Assembly (NCBI GenBank): GCA_964019425.1
Contig: OZ025797.1
Location: forward strand, 744,001-808,000
Length of the DNA stretch: 64,000 nt
From: Flectonema sp. DT1601
Taxonomy: Eukaryota; Euglenozoa; Diplonemea; Diplonemida; Diplonemidae
Reading direction: 5' to 3'
This document shows, piece after piece, positions 22,601-34,111 of the stretch. The position numbers and the translations under genes were made by a program. Position 1 is the stretch's first letter; each line of letters starts with the position of its first letter. Below the pieces are notes generated by a model, which worked only from the letters and a program-made list of their open reading frames with translations, made no database searches and was not told the DNA's origin.

Positions 22601-25065
22601 GAGACCCAATCTACCTTCCCCTTCTACACCAACGACTTCAACGACAGATGTTAATTACGGAAATTGTGAAAACGGATATGGAGTCTGTCTTACTAAAGGT
22701 ACTTGCAGTCAAAAGTCAGCATTAGTGGGATTTGAGCTGACAGTCAAAAACGGCTGCATCAGTGCTGCAGAATGTTGTGTTCCAAAGAATGGAGGAATGC
22801 TAGTTCAGCCTCCTTCATATGTGTTGTCTGGTAAATCATTTTCGCCGTTGAGTTTGGCAGTTCTGTCTGCAGTTGCGAGTTCAGTACAGCTCCCTGGAAA
22901 TTACGAATTCCTAAAAGACGAATGGCAAGTTCTATCTACTGGATCATTAGCAACAGCATTCGGTCATTCGTCAACTGGTCTGATTGTTATCGCTTTCGCT
23001 GGTGGAAACACTGAAGACTACGCCGTCTCTGAGGAAGTTGAGGAGAAGTTTCAAATGGCTGATTTCTTTGTTGTCAAAATGATGCAACAGCACCACCCTA
23101 CGTACAAGTATTTAATTTTTACGGGTCACTCCATGGGAGCAGCATTGGCAGAAACATTAGCTGTGAAGTGGGTTACTAAAGCAATTACCTTTGAGTCCCC
23201 TGGGTCATCGGAAGTGATAAGTAATGCTGTTTCTTTAACAAATTATTTAGAAGCAGAATACGAATTCTCATCATCAGCTGCTGTTGATGCCAAACAACTC
23301 CTGACTGTGTATGTCAACTCACCTAATTGGGTTAATCAAAAAGCTGTTCAAAGTTCTCAAAGTGTCATTCGAGTGTTTACATTTTTTGGAGCAGCATCAC
23401 TAGTCGGAAGACAAGGCTTCAGATCCTTCAGTTGGTATGACCAACACCCAATTGGAAGAATGTTAGCTGCTTTTGACATCGACAGCCGCTATCCAATCTC
23501 ATCGTCTACTTATGAGACGAAGTCATGGCCTGTTGTGGGTTCGCAATGTTCTGGAATTACATTCTTTTTATCTTTTGAAGACAATACGGCGTACTATCAC
23601 GCTCAGCGTCCATTTAATGATAAGCAAATCACCTCTCCACAAATATCAAACCATCTTGGGTTGTTGGGTCTCTCTAGAATGGATTCTCTTGAAGTGGAAC
23701 GCGATGCTCTCATCACTTGGAAGCAAACTTCTTCAATCACAAGTCGTGTTGCCTGCACTGGTCGGGGTATCTCAATTGTGAGTTCTGTTCCTGCGATTGT
23801 GTGGGGAACTACGAACTTTGCTGATTCTATTTCGACTGGTATGTGTATTATTATTTATTATTATGCATCCTTTAAAAAAAAAAAATTCAAAAAAAATATA
23901 ACAACACACAGGACGTGGTGATGACATCGTGTACGTGTACGGCGGAGACGACATCATCCACGATGAGGGAGGTAATGATGTATATCTGTTGCCATATGAA
24001 TCCTGGGGTCGTACAGAAATCACAGACATTGGTGGTGTTGGAACCATACTGTCTGGCATCATTCCAATCCGTGGAGAGATTTGCCTAATCGATAATCAAT
24101 GCGCTGTACTTGACTACAGTAATGGTGATATCCGTGCTAGTGCACAGTTCTGTTTGTTTATGGAGGAGCATGATTTAATTATCTTAACAATCGAAAATGT
24201 GTTGAATTCCTACAGACAAGGACACCAAGCAACCCTCCCTGATACGAACACCGTAGAAGACTACCTGCGAATTAAGAATTTCCAAACTGGTGACTTCGGT
24301 ATTACAATAATGTGTACAACTCAACAGAAACAACAACAGCAGTACATTAATTCTAACAACGCAAATGTCTGCTCTGGAAGTGCGACATCTTGTGCAGTGA
24401 CACCTGACTACGAAGCAACTCAGCTGAATGTTCCTCTTGGAAAACAAGTTGACATTCACAACAACGTTGTACCAACAAACAGAAAATACGTATTAAACCC
24501 TTCTTCAACAACAAAAAGTAGGATTACAACACTAGCTGTATCATCACCATATGTTAATGTGTTTGGAGTACGAGATGGTGATACTGTTGAAGCAGGCAGT
24601 TCTGATGTTGTTATCACACAAGACGGAACATCATGTAAGTGGACTGATGAAGGTACACAAGTTCAATTATTATCTGATTATCATGGAGATTCTGAAATTA
24701 TTGAGTGTTCACTCAAAGGTAATATTATCTCTGTTACGAGTTCTCCACTCCCGTCGGTTCCTTGGGACACTCCAGAGCCTTCATCTGGTGATGCAAATAT
24801 GACTGTTTCTCCTCCTACGTCATCACCAACTTTGGTTAGTGATAAAGATACTGACAGTAGCAGTAGTAGTAGTACGGTGTTGAATGTCATAATCATCGGA
24901 TCTGTGTTAGGACTTATCGGACTATATTTTTATTATAAACGCAGAACTACAAAACGTAATACCGCATGCGCTGAATTTGATACTTTTAGTTCTAAATCAG
25001 ATAATCTTCCTCTTCATGAGTTCGATCCAGTTCGAAGACCTTCAGTCACCCTTCACAGGATATGA
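16617..25065 (+). CDS. Giant secreted/membrane protein: Cys modules, three GH24 lysozymes, lipase-like, RTX
   Basis: Exons 16617-23838 and 23912-25065 (the intron splits a Gly codon), 2791 residues. I chose the ATG at 16617; it starts a clear signal peptide (hydrophobic VLVATLVVLL, cleavage near FAQ). About nineteen Cys-rich modules of 35 residues (CTANGVQGTC...CTGTST...LCAGAADIQCC) are separated by Pro/Thr linkers. Three GH24 (T4/phage-type) lysozyme domains follow at about 704-860, 969-1125 and 1300-1458. Each has the E-D-T triad pattern (KKYEGL, YPDP, TIGYG) with Glu at 716, 981 and 1312. Further on are a Cys-rich segment, an unrecognised region, a class-3-lipase-like part with GHSMG at 2170, RTX-like GGDD/GGND repeats near 2408-2435 and a membrane helix near 2731-2750 with a short tail. 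The likely role is digestion of, or defence against, bacteria. The GH24 domains suggest transfer from bacteria or phage (inference). Confidence 0.9.
18590..19988 (+). repeat. In-frame 795 bp duplication within the lysozyme gene
   Basis: The unit of one Cys module plus one GH24 domain at about 18590-19193 recurs 795 bp downstream at 19385-19988 with only a few base differences (for example AGCGAATGG versus AGTGAATGG, GATGACTGC versus AATGACTGC). Lysozymes 1 and 2 are therefore a very recent duplicate; lysozyme 3 is clearly diverged. Confidence 0.9.
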
Positions 25066-25441
25066 TATTTAAGAAGTGGTACTGAGTTTATTATATTACG
25101 TGTTGGTATCATTTCGAGGTTGTTTTTCCTTCTTGCGACGTGACTTGAAATACGGATATGATAACAATCCCTTCTTTTCTGAAATGGGTTTTTTCACTTT
25201 GTCAGTTGCGTATTTTTTGTCTTGTTTCTTTTTTCATTGTTTCTTGTCAAGTGTAACAACGATAACAACAAAAAAAAAACGATACTTTTAACTTCGGAAG
25301 GAGTTGATTCTCTTTCAGTTCTTAGATAACAACGAAGAAAAGTTAAAAAACCAAATTAGGCTGTAAATCGCCATCTCCTCCTCTTTTGCTACTCTGTAGG
25401 TTTGCTATCTGTATTTTGGGTTTGAAGATTAGGCTCTTTAT
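25066..25441. other. 3' flank of the lysozyme gene
   Basis: AT-rich, with no recognised gene; an A-run at 25270-25279 may mark the transcript end. Confidence 0.4.
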
Positions 25442-26226
25442 ATATCAGTCATTCCTTTTTTTTGCGAACAAAAAACACCATTTTCTCACCGCCTGAGCAA
25501 GGTTACACGATATGTTACTTTTGCTCGATTTTTTATTTTTTGGAATCGGGGAGGGTGCGATCTGTAAAATTAGGCATAGGGATATACTTTTAAACATGGT
25601 AAGTGCTGCTAAAAAGAGATAAACGTCTCTTTGCAAAATTTCCTTGGTACTACTCAATGATAAATATTAATCCCAGACCTGGAATGGAAAGATCGAGAAA
25701 ATCTGAGTAAAAAACACCCCTAATTTTTTTTTTTCCACTATTTTTTCCCCCTTCTCCCGCACTCAAGAGATATGCACCTTTTTACTAACAAATCAACCCT
25801 AGTAGCAATTATGTAAGGAAAATGTTGCATCTGTGGTGGTGATAATGATCATTAAGTATCAAAGTAGGTCCAAAAAGACAGGTAGTAACAATCTGCCTCA
25901 CCGGCACATGCTTAGTACTCTTTAATATATTTTTGCTCGATTATTTTTTCTCTGGATCCCGCTGGACCGGCAGTGTAAAATTAGACCCTTCGATTAATTT
26001 TTAGTTTTGGTACTTGTCCACGGCTGAGCTGATTTAGTAGACCACAAAATCTCTTTTCTCGATTCAGGTGACAAGTATGTGATGCCAACCTCCCGATTTC
26101 GGACAGAAATGAACCCAACGATGCAGCGCATTAAAATGCCGCTTCGATCGAAATTTTTACCATTTTTTTTTGAAAAAAATTTTCATTGTCCAGAATTTGT
26201 TCGCAAAAAAAAGGAATGACTGATAT
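25442..26226. mobile_element. Mariner-like MITE, 777 bp
   Basis: A perfect 27 bp terminal inverted repeat starting CAGTCATTCC, then eight T and GCGAACAAA, bounds 25446-26222. ATAT lies on both sides, consistent with the TA target duplication of Tc1/mariner elements. The interior is AT-rich with no transposase frame. Confidence 0.8.
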
Positions 26227-27479
26227 GTTTTTTCATTTCTCCGGATTTATTTATTGGGGAACCCCGCTAATACGTATTTACGGGCAATTGTTGCTCTGCA
26301 AAAACGTGTTTTTTTTTCTCCCTATCCCCCCGTATTTCTTATTCCTCTTTTAACTTTTCATTTCTGATCCTTAAATGCTGCTGTTGGATTTGAAGAAGAA
26401 TTTAGAAAAGAAAAAGTCAAGCGTTAGCCTCTATTTTATTGGGAGGCAGAGTCAAAATCTTTATTCCAAATTCCCAAAGGAACCTCATAGAGATGAACTC
26501 TGTTTGAAATTTTTCTTGTTCTTCTTCTGCTAAGTCCGTCCTTTCTATTCTTCTAAGGAATGATCCGATTTTTAAAAACTTTTTTTTGCACCAGCAAATG
26601 GGCTCTTTTTAATTTTCTTTTTAGCAAGTAAACGTTTGACTCATCTGATGAGTAATGCTGCTGCGTTTTGAGAAAAAGTTTGAACTTGTGCAACAGAAGC
26701 GATTTCTTGTCGCTTAATCTTCCAGCGTTATTGTGCTGCTGGACGGTATACGGTTCTTCGTTGCTGTATTTTATTTATTTCGGCATGTTCTCTGGCAAAA
26801 GGTATCTTTTTTGTGTACATATTGTGTGGAGTGTTGCCAGTTCCTTTCCCATTTTGATTATCACCCCCGGTCTGGGCAAGAATGGGAGACTCCGTGCTAC
26901 CCACCGTAGAAGTGGACTTCCAAGGGTCAATAGTAGCTAAAAAACGGCGGCTAATCCGCGTGGTGTCCTCTCTTGTGTGAATTATGAGGATGTTCTGCTC
27001 CCTTTTTAGTTTTGGAGCGGCATGACCGAAGACAAACTTTCTTTTCCCTCTTTTATTTTCAGTCCCGTCGCCTTCGGGGAGTTTAATTATAGTGACTAAC
27101 CAGTAGGGCGTTTTGATTTACATTTGTGACAGCTGGGGGGGAGTTGAGTAGCGAGGGAATGGCACTATGCCACTTACCAGTTGTTGACCGTTTATGTGAG
27201 TTTTCTTTTTAGGGTTTTGTTAGTAGTAAGATGTGCTACGTTTATTTATTTCACAACGTGTTTGCCATCTTGAACTACTTTTAACACAGTTCTCGTATCA
27301 GGTATAAACGGCGAAGGCCGTCCCTTAACAGATAATCCTTTCGTCAAATCCCCCCTCCACGAACCAGCGTATTTTTGTCTTGTTATTTTTCTTTTTCTTT
27401 TTTTATCTCACCTGTTTCTACCCAGAAGTTTTTATTAAGTTCAATATTTTCAAGCAGTAACGACCTGCATGGGATGTTC
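26227..27479. other. Gene-poor stretch
   Basis: Short frames occur (for example 26668-26940, 90 codons) but none has recognisable content or splice context. No repeat structure was recognised. Confidence 0.4.
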
Positions 27480-27800
27480 AACCTGTAATGCGTGGTCCCT
27501 GGGTCAGTTTGACTTGACAACATTTCTTTTCTGGTAGTTTATTTGAGCATGCGATTTTGTGCGGACGGAACTCAGCTATGATGACTCATGTCTAATTAGT
27601 TGCGTGTTAACCTTAACCTTGATTTATTTATCCAAGTCCCCTCCCTGTTGTTGGCTATATTTATGAGTTTTATAAAAAACTGTTATGGTAACATAAGCAA
27701 GTATGTTCACGTGGCCTCCAGTGGCATTATTTATTTATTTATTTGCAGTCATTTACTACGCCGCCGCTGACAGTCAAAGATTGTCGGAGAAATTGTTGTT
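27480..27800. repeat. Dispersed repeat related to 11770-12000
   Basis: It shares TTTTATAAAAAACTGTT, GTTCACGTGG, CAGTCATTTACTACG and CCGCTGACAGTCAA with the copy in the transposon at 10.7-13.7 kb, and TTGATTTATTTATCCAAG with 33500-33520. It is a solitary fragment just upstream of the kinase gene and could contribute promoter sequence. Confidence 0.65.
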
Positions 27801-27949
27801 CCTTTGAGCTTGATAATGTATCAATTTACCCTCTACCTTTTTTTTTTTCTTTTTTTCTTCTTTGATGAAATCAAGTATTCATTCAAACGGCTGAAACCCT
27901 TCAATTGTAGAATAGCATTCTCTTTTTTCAGGCATGTACCATTCCAACA

Positions 27950-29990
27950 ATGGAAGGGTACACACCAATTCGTTACATAGACAAGGAGAGGGGTCCTGGC
28001 AACCAAGGTATCATGCTGGCTGAGAGTGATAGTGACAAGAAGAAATATTTAATAAAGAAGGTTGACTTGGCATTGCTGTCGTCAGATGATCGTAGGAAAA
28101 GTATACAAGAGTGTAAGCTGTTAGTAGCACTTAGACATCCTAATATTGTGAAGTACATTGAATCAAAAACTACAACAAAATGTCAATTTATCGTAATGGA
28201 GTACACTGAGGGAGGTACTTTGGAACAGTACATCGCATCCCGCAGAAAAGCAGGAGCTGGACCCTTTACAGAGAATCAAATCCTTAGATGGACAGGTCAA
28301 CTAGCATCAGCTGTTCAGTATTGTCACAACAATAATGTCCTTCATAGAGATATAACTTCAGCCAATTGTTATTTATCTTTAGATAAACAAGATCTTTTAC
28401 TTGGTGACTTTGGTGTTGCCAAAGTATTGTCTCACACGATGGCGGTCGCACGGACAATAATTGGGTCGCCTTGCAACATGTCCCCGGAAGTCATAAGTGG
28501 AATTGCCTATAATCAGGTGTCTGATATTTGGAGTATTGGATGCCTCATATTTGAAATGGCCAGTCTTCGCCGTCCTTTCAATTCTTTGAATTTGAATCAA
28601 CTTGTTAAACAAGTAACCATTGACGCTCCTCCTCCTCCTCCATCATTCTGCAGCCCGTTTTTACAAAAGCTTATTTCATCGCTGCTTCAGAAAGACACTT
28701 CAAGACGACTAAAGCTCACGGAGTTACTCGCTGCACAAGAAATCCAACGAGCGACTTCAAATAAAATGTCTTCTGATCCTCTCGCCAAGGCGACATGGAC
28801 TTCAACACCTACAACAGAAGAAGATATGGGAAGTTGGCTTGAAAGTCATTATACATCTCTAGCATGCATCCAGTCGTACTTGGAATTGACTAGAAAAGAT
28901 GATGAAAATTACGTTCGAGCTCAAATGCAACGGGCCAAGCCCCGAACTCCCGACATCAATCAGGACAGACTACGACGGGTTCAGTCTTCACCAGTTGGAG
29001 CCATGCGCAAGAAAGTTTCCGAAAGACACTTACAACAACAGCAACAACAACAACAGCAACAGCAACAACAGCCACCACCTCAGCCACTTAATCCCAAGCA
29101 GGCCCGCGAACAGCGTGCTGAAGAATTAAATCAAAAGCGGGCCCGTCTTGTAGAAGAACGTGAGGCTCGACGGCTCGCCCAAGAGCACCAAGAGAAAGAA
29201 AAAGAAAAAGACAGGCGCTCTAACGCAGAAGAACGCCGCAAAGCCAGCGATGCTCGGAAAAGCAACCAACCTAGCACACAAGCTGCTAAAGAGGCTGTCG
29301 AACTTGCTGAAAAGAAGAAACGAATTCTAAAAGAGCGCGAAGACAAGAAACAACGAGAAGAAGCTGCGCTGCAACGCGCCGCCCTCGAGAGGAGGCAGAA
29401 CGCTGATTGTCGGAAGAAAGCTTCTGAACTTCGCCGTGCTGAGAAAAAGGTACCTGAGAGAGATGCAGAGGTATGTAATAAATAGGAGTTTACCTGTGAT
29501 CAAGAGTGACATTAGATAATTATCTTCAACTAAAACAAACAGGTGAAGGGTCTCGCATCCACATACAAAGGCCCAGCTACCTCTTCAGCAATGAAGAATG
29601 ACACACCACTCAGTGTATGTTTTGTGGGTTGGTTCAGTACGCTGATTAACTGTTTTCTAATACTCAAACTCAAAACAGGGATCCCTCCGATTAGGATATA
29701 GCGGTAAGGACACACCTCCATTGGTAAATCTAAAAGAGAGAAGGGGTAATTCTGGAGGAGGATCGCGAATTCGGGCAAAGAGCGAACCTTTTGCGAAACC
29801 GAAACCTGTCGAAAGTGGTAACGAGAATGTTCAACCAGCTGATCTCGATGACAGACGTGCCGCACGTAAACAAGCGCAGGACGCATTCCGACAGAAATTG
29901 GCGCAGGATAGGCAGCGGGCGATGGATTTGAAGAAGTGCGCTGAACAAAAGGATGCAATTGAAATCTGTCTGCCGAAGAACCTGCGGTAG
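27950..29990 (+). CDS. NEK-like protein kinase with coiled-coil tail
   Basis: Exons 27950-29470, 29543-29614 and about 29679-29990, phase 0, 634 residues. The kinase domain spans about 8-265: a Gly-rich loop around GPGNQG, ATP-binding Lys in LIKKVD, hinge VMEYTEGGTLEQY, HRDITSAN, LGDFGVAK and SPEV. Order and helices resemble NEK kinases, which act at centrosomes and cilia. The catalytic-loop lysine of HRDxKxxN is Thr here, so activity may be reduced or non-canonical. After the domain come a poly-Gln tract (29030-29075, CAA/CAG) and a long Arg/Lys/Glu/Ala-rich coiled coil running through exon 3. The start ATG follows an acceptor-like TTTTTTCAG, so a 5' non-coding exon is possible. The stop is TAG. 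Confidence 0.85.
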
Positions 29991-30783
29991 TAACATAACA
30001 TTTCAGTGATCCCAATATCGATGGGAACTTATGCGTTCTTCACCATATCACGTTTTGTTATGTTTGTGCAATTCTTTTCCACCCTCCTATCCCCAATTAA
30101 TATTATTTAAAATGTTGCTGGACAGTCATGCAAACATGTGTATGTTAGAATGCCGTTTTTTCTTCTTCTTTTCTTTTATTTTTTTTTTGTGTGTAAAAAA
30201 AGGAAGGAAAAAAAAAAGAGGTCTCAAATATCTCTTTATATGTTTACACAGCGGAGGAAATCATTTAGATGGATGTCATCTTTATTGTCCCAGACGGTGT
30301 CATATGATTCTCATTTCCCATTTCTTGGTTTATTGTTTGTCATATGGCGCTCACTTTTCGTGCTCACCAATTTCAGAACTGGAATTGAAAATAACTTCGT
30401 GGCTCACGGGCTCACCGAATACCATCTACATGTTTGTATTATTAATTATTTAAGAAACGATTTGATTGTGAAGCTTCCACTGCGCACTGAGGCAAACCCT
30501 TTCCTTTTTCACTTCCTTTTTTTACAATTATTTTTATTTATTTATTTATTTATTTGTCTTTTCTTGTAGGGTTTCGTTTTGTACGAGCAAGTCCCATAAT
30601 CGAAGTGGGAGTGCAAAAAGAATTTTTAGTTAGAAATATTTTCCCATAGTTTTGGATACTATGGTTTCGAATGTGATTGAAACTTTACTTTTTTTTACAG
30701 AAAAGCATAATACAAACAAGTTGATTCTTAAATCTTTCTACTGTTATTACGCTGTTTCGACATTTATTCTACAGGTCAAGAAA
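29991..30783. other. Intergenic / leader of the JmjC-like gene
   Basis: Rich in T-runs and TTTATTTA repeats (30535-30555). CTACAG just before 30776 could be a splice acceptor for a 5' non-coding exon. No separate gene recognised. Confidence 0.45.
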
Positions 30784-32004
30784 ATGGATCACCCGCATTG
30801 CTTGGGACGCAGGAATTTTCCGGGTCTGCAGGGTACCGAAAGAGTCTGGCCTTTTATGGAAGAAAAACCAGCAAGAGTACTGGAAGATGTGAACGATTTT
30901 ATAAACGTTTTGATGTACGGAAATCACATGAATACCATCACAGTGTTATCTGGCGGAATAAAAAAACTTGGTCAACAAGATGGATTACCAGAAGGCCTGG
31001 CTCGAGGACTTCGAAAGAGCCAACGGGTGCGAGACTTACTAGATAATTGCTCAAATAGTTTCCTTGAAACTACTAAGGGGAGGGTCTGGCAATACAACGA
31101 AGCCGGTCGCGAAAGTGAAATAAAATCTGCGGACAAACTCGAGAATCTGATCGAAATTCGCGAAGCTCTCCTATCCGAAGAAGAGGCGGGTAAATATAGT
31201 AGAAGTGTTCCTCTATACATTTCAGAAGTACGAAATTCTAAAAAGAAAACGCACCCTATAACAGGAGAGATGGTGAAAACTGCAACACAAATAGACGTTC
31301 GTGATGTTGTTTCTCAAGCTACCCTCGTTCCATTTTGGGAACGAGGCGAAGGAGGAATTTTTATTGGAGAGCGTGGTGCAGGTTCAGGACTCCATGTTGA
31401 CCAGTGCCTCTGGTCCAATGTTGGTAAACAGTGGCATGGGTATAAACTTGTGGCACTATGGCCTTGGGAAGAGCGAATTAACATTTTAGAGGATGCAAAA
31501 CGAGGATCGATCTTCCATTTTCCACTGTCACAGGAAAATATCGATCACCTCAGTCGGGCAGCCGTAGTGGCGCTGATTAAACCTGGTGATGTGTTTATCT
31601 TTTCAGGCGCTATTCCCCATATGGCAATGTGCATCGGTGACGAGATAAACGTAACGGCGTACGAGTCATTTGTTCCTCTAAATGTCGAAGCAGTTACAAC
31701 CTTGTCTTTGACTAATAGTAAGGATCATTTTAAACGTTGTTGGATGGATGATGACGACCTGGATGAGATTTTTGAAGACGTTGTCGATGCCATTGCTGGA
31801 AATATAGACGACGACCGAATTGACCCTGATACACACAAAGACCTGAAACGTTGCGAAGAAGTGATGATAGAACACGGTGACTCTTATTGCCGCCGACTGT
31901 GGAACCGGGAGAATGCAAGAAGAAAGCGTGCTGCCGGAAAACCTCTCGTTCATCGTCATGCTGAACTTACCTTACCAATAAAGCGTCACAAGAGCAGGGC
32001 ATGA
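30784..32004 (+). CDS. JmjC/cupin-type 2-oxoglutarate oxygenase-like protein
   Basis: Taken from the ATG at 30784 (MDHPHCLG), just after an acceptor-like CTACAG, it has 406 residues. The frame is open 44 codons further upstream, but that part has a hydrophobic, non-conserved look. FIGERGAGSGLHVDQ, WHGYKLVALWPW and KPGDVFIFSGAIPHMAM give the H-x-D...H iron triad and a Lys for 2-oxoglutarate, in the order seen in JmjC proteins. The family uses Fe(II) and 2-oxoglutarate to hydroxylate or demethylate proteins or RNA. The tail is acidic, then Arg/Lys-rich (nuclear-signal-like, KRHKSRA). The exact subfamily was not recognised. The stop is TGA. Confidence 0.75.
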   Translation: MDHPHCLGRRNFPGLQGTERVWPFMEEKPARVLEDVNDFINVLMYGNHMNTITVLSGGIKKLGQQDGLPEGLARGLRKSQRVRDLLDNCSNSFLETTKGRVWQYNEAGRESEIKSADKLENLIEIREALLSEEEAGKYSRSVPLYISEVRNSKKKTHPITGEMVKTATQIDVRDVVSQATLVPFWERGEGGIFIGERGAGSGLHVDQCLWSNVGKQWHGYKLVALWPWEERINILEDAKRGSIFHFPLSQENIDHLSRAAVVALIKPGDVFIFSGAIPHMAMCIGDEINVTAYESFVPLNVEAVTTLSLTNSKDHFKRCWMDDDDLDEIFEDVVDAIAGNIDDDRIDPDTHKDLKRCEEVMIEHGDSYCRRLWNRENARRKRAAGKPLVHRHAELTLPIKRHKSRA

Positions 32005-33043
32005 ATTAAGTGAACTGTTTCATTCACGCAGTTACCACCGAATCTTTCAGAGAGGGCTTCGCATTGTTTCGCTGCTTGACATTTATGCTTTCCACAGTAT
32101 TGACTGTAGAGATCTGTTATATCCGATACTCACCAGCAGGTTGCTCATTTTATTTCTGTGCAATTCTTGTGAAAGGGTGAGATCTTTATTTTTTCATTTT
32201 ATCCTTCTATTAGAATGTTCTTTATTTCCCCGTTTTTTGTTTTCAGTTGTGCTGTGTGTTCTGAAAACATGAGCATCTTCATAGGCATAGAAACACGTGT
32301 GCAGTTCAAAGGATGTCGTTTGATTGCCGTGTTTATTCTCGAAGCCTAATTACGTTCATGATGTAACACAATATCAATCTTTTAAAGAGAAGAAACTTCG
32401 TGAAACACAGTAGGGATGCTTCCCAGCATTGTCTTTTGCAATACTTTTGAGGTTCTGATTGTTAGCGGTGTTCCCATTGCAAGATTAGAGGGATCATATT
32501 CAAAGGGATTTGCAAGGCGAAGCATTGACTCAAATGTGTTTCGTTTTTTGTGATTTGATCCACAAAAGGTGTCGTAATAGAGGAACACGAGATAGCACAA
32601 AAGACAGAAAATCATTCTATTTGTCAGGGCAGAAAAAAAAATATGTGAACGGCTGTCAAAGAATGCAAGGTTTTTTGTGCAATATGCTGAGCATGTGTAA
32701 CCCTTTTGGCTTCAATACAGTTTTCACATGTGCGTTAGTTGAGATCATTTATGTGGAATTTTGTTGACAGCTTAGGTTCTTCTGTAAGGCTGGTGATTAC
32801 TCTTGGGAAAGGGAATTGACTGCAGACATTTAACACTCCATGTGACCGAACACACGTTGTCTACACAAATAGATTCCGTTAAGAGTTTGTCCCAGGGCAT
32901 CAAGAACATTGATATGCTTGCGGAAACATCTGTCTTTCCTTTCTTTTCTTTAAGTCTCAGCAAACTCCTCTTTAACAAATGGGGAGTCACCAGCAACAAC
33001 TGCTGCAATGGTGTTCATAATTTCTGGTGCAAGCTGAAACCTA
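32005..33043. other. Intergenic with weak minus-strand frames
   Basis: Minus-strand frames at 32382-32615 and 32772-33008 look like fragments of an old coding repeat (SNHKKRNTFESMLRLANP; IPFPKSNHQPYRRT) but I could not assign a family. Location next to piggyBac debris suggests transposon origin. Confidence 0.35.
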
Positions 33044-33150
33044 CAGCGTGTGAAAAAGTAAAAAAGGCTTTGGTAAGGATATTCGGGCTCAATAGCCGCC
33101 ACACAGAAGAGTGATGAGTAAATCAGCGGCAACGATGAGGCCCAGGGTAT
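33044..33150. repeat. Repeat shared with 49835-49960
   Basis: GTGTGAAAAAGTAAAA, AATAGCCGCCACACAGAAGA and GTGATGAGTAAATCAG match GCGAAGAAGAAAAAAGTAAA, AATAACCGCCGTCACATGGA and GTGATGAGTAAACCAG near 49838-49930. Both are old copies of one dispersed element, which is not identified. Confidence 0.6.
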
Positions 33151-33255
33151 ATGGATTACTCTCGAAGACCGAGCAGAAATAATTCCGACAATGAAGTGTC
33201 AAGATATTTGACAACTAAGTTGGAGGATGTGACCGCGTCAATGATAGAACTGTGT

Positions 33256-33319
33256 GATCTTGAAACATGTAAATGCCATGTTTCAAGATCATTGGCGCCC
33301 TCCAAATTTGGAGGGCGCC
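33256..33319. repeat. Two adjacent palindromes
   Basis: A hairpin with 14 bp arms (GATCTTGAAACATG, 7 bp loop, complement) at 33256-33290 is followed three bases later by a perfect 26 bp palindrome with half-site GGCGCCCTCCAAA at 33294-33319. The second palindrome is the subterminal motif of the 15.6 kb MITE family, so an element end starts here. Confidence 0.8.
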
Positions 33320-33382
33320 TGGTGAAAATCAGCCACAAAAATTTGTAGGGCCAAAATAGGGCGCGTAGAGCGCTTTTTTAAT
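33294..33382 (-). mobile_element. MITE fragment, family of 15601-16372
   Basis: This is the complement of the right end of the 15.6 kb element: the palindrome, then GGTGAAAATCAGCCACAAAA, TTGTAGGGCCAAAATAGGGC and GCGCTTTTTTAATT. The outermost CATAGATGG end is absent and it is cut off by piggyBac-like DNA on the right. Confidence 0.75.
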
Positions 33383-34062
33383 TAACCCTTTAATAAGACT
33401 GTTTTTGAAGAAAAATCGAAAAAATTGACAAAGGAGAAAAGGGGTGTGGGGAAAAATACAAAAAAATTACAGGGTGAATGACACCCCCCCGTTAACCTTG
33501 ATTTATTTATCCAAGTCCCCCCGCGCATTGAAAAAAAACTGAGGTCAGCCCATAAGGGGGCCAAAATAACTTGAGAAAATGCAACAACAGCCTAAAAAAA
33601 CACTGTTTAGGACCCCTGGGTTCACTTTGATATTAGCAATGTTGTAGGAGTAGAGTGCTTCCGTTTCATGTTTTTCGGTGGGATATGATTGTGTGTAGCA
33701 AAGGTATGGTTGTTGCAAACAGGGGCTGAATACTTGTCAATATTTTCGTGATATTGTTCGAAGCAGGGATCCATGCATAAGAAAACCTCGCTTTTTGAAC
33801 AAGAAATCGATGACCTTACTTTTTTTGAGAACAAATCTGTAAACTGCAGTCCCCAAAAATACCGAATTTTCGTAGGTAGTGACATTTTGTGTGAGTTTGG
33901 TGTGTTCCGTGATCAATAAGTTGAGAACATAGCCTCTTTTTGAACTGAGCATATGTCCCGACGTCTTTTTCAGACTTCTTTTGGAGGGTGAAAACATTGA
34001 AGATAGAAATCTCTAACAAGTAGTGAAAGACTTTCAGGGTCCAGCGTTTTGTCATAACCCTA
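33383..34062 (-). mobile_element. piggyBac fragment
   Basis: It starts TTAACCCTTTAATAAGAC, similar to the piggyBac end at 8682. Minus-strand frames at 33622-33885 and 33816-34055 match the transposase C terminus seen in the 8.7 kb copy (TKRWTLKVFHYLLEISIFN, FTLQKKSEKDVGTY, then FLCMDPCFEQYH). The zinc-region cysteines are only partly kept and no right TTAA end was found, so it is truncated and broken. Confidence 0.7.
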
Positions 34063-34111
34063 TAAATATTATTTTGGAGGGCGAAAAAAAGGGTGTCACG
34101 GGTTCGAACCT
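34063..34111 (+). mobile_element. Second MITE-family fragment with tRNA-like motif
   Basis: CTATAAATATTATTTTGGAG and AAAAAAGGGTGTCACGGGTT followed by CGAACC match 15655-15845 with an internal deletion. The fragment ends exactly where the leucine-rich repeats begin. Confidence 0.65.

Noticed and set aside
26668-26940. 90-codon gene
   Set aside because: No recognisable domain, no splice context and located in a gene-poor AT-rich stretch.
29030-29075. Microsatellite interrupting the kinase gene
   Set aside because: The CAA/CAG run is in frame and encodes poly-Gln within a continuous reading frame.
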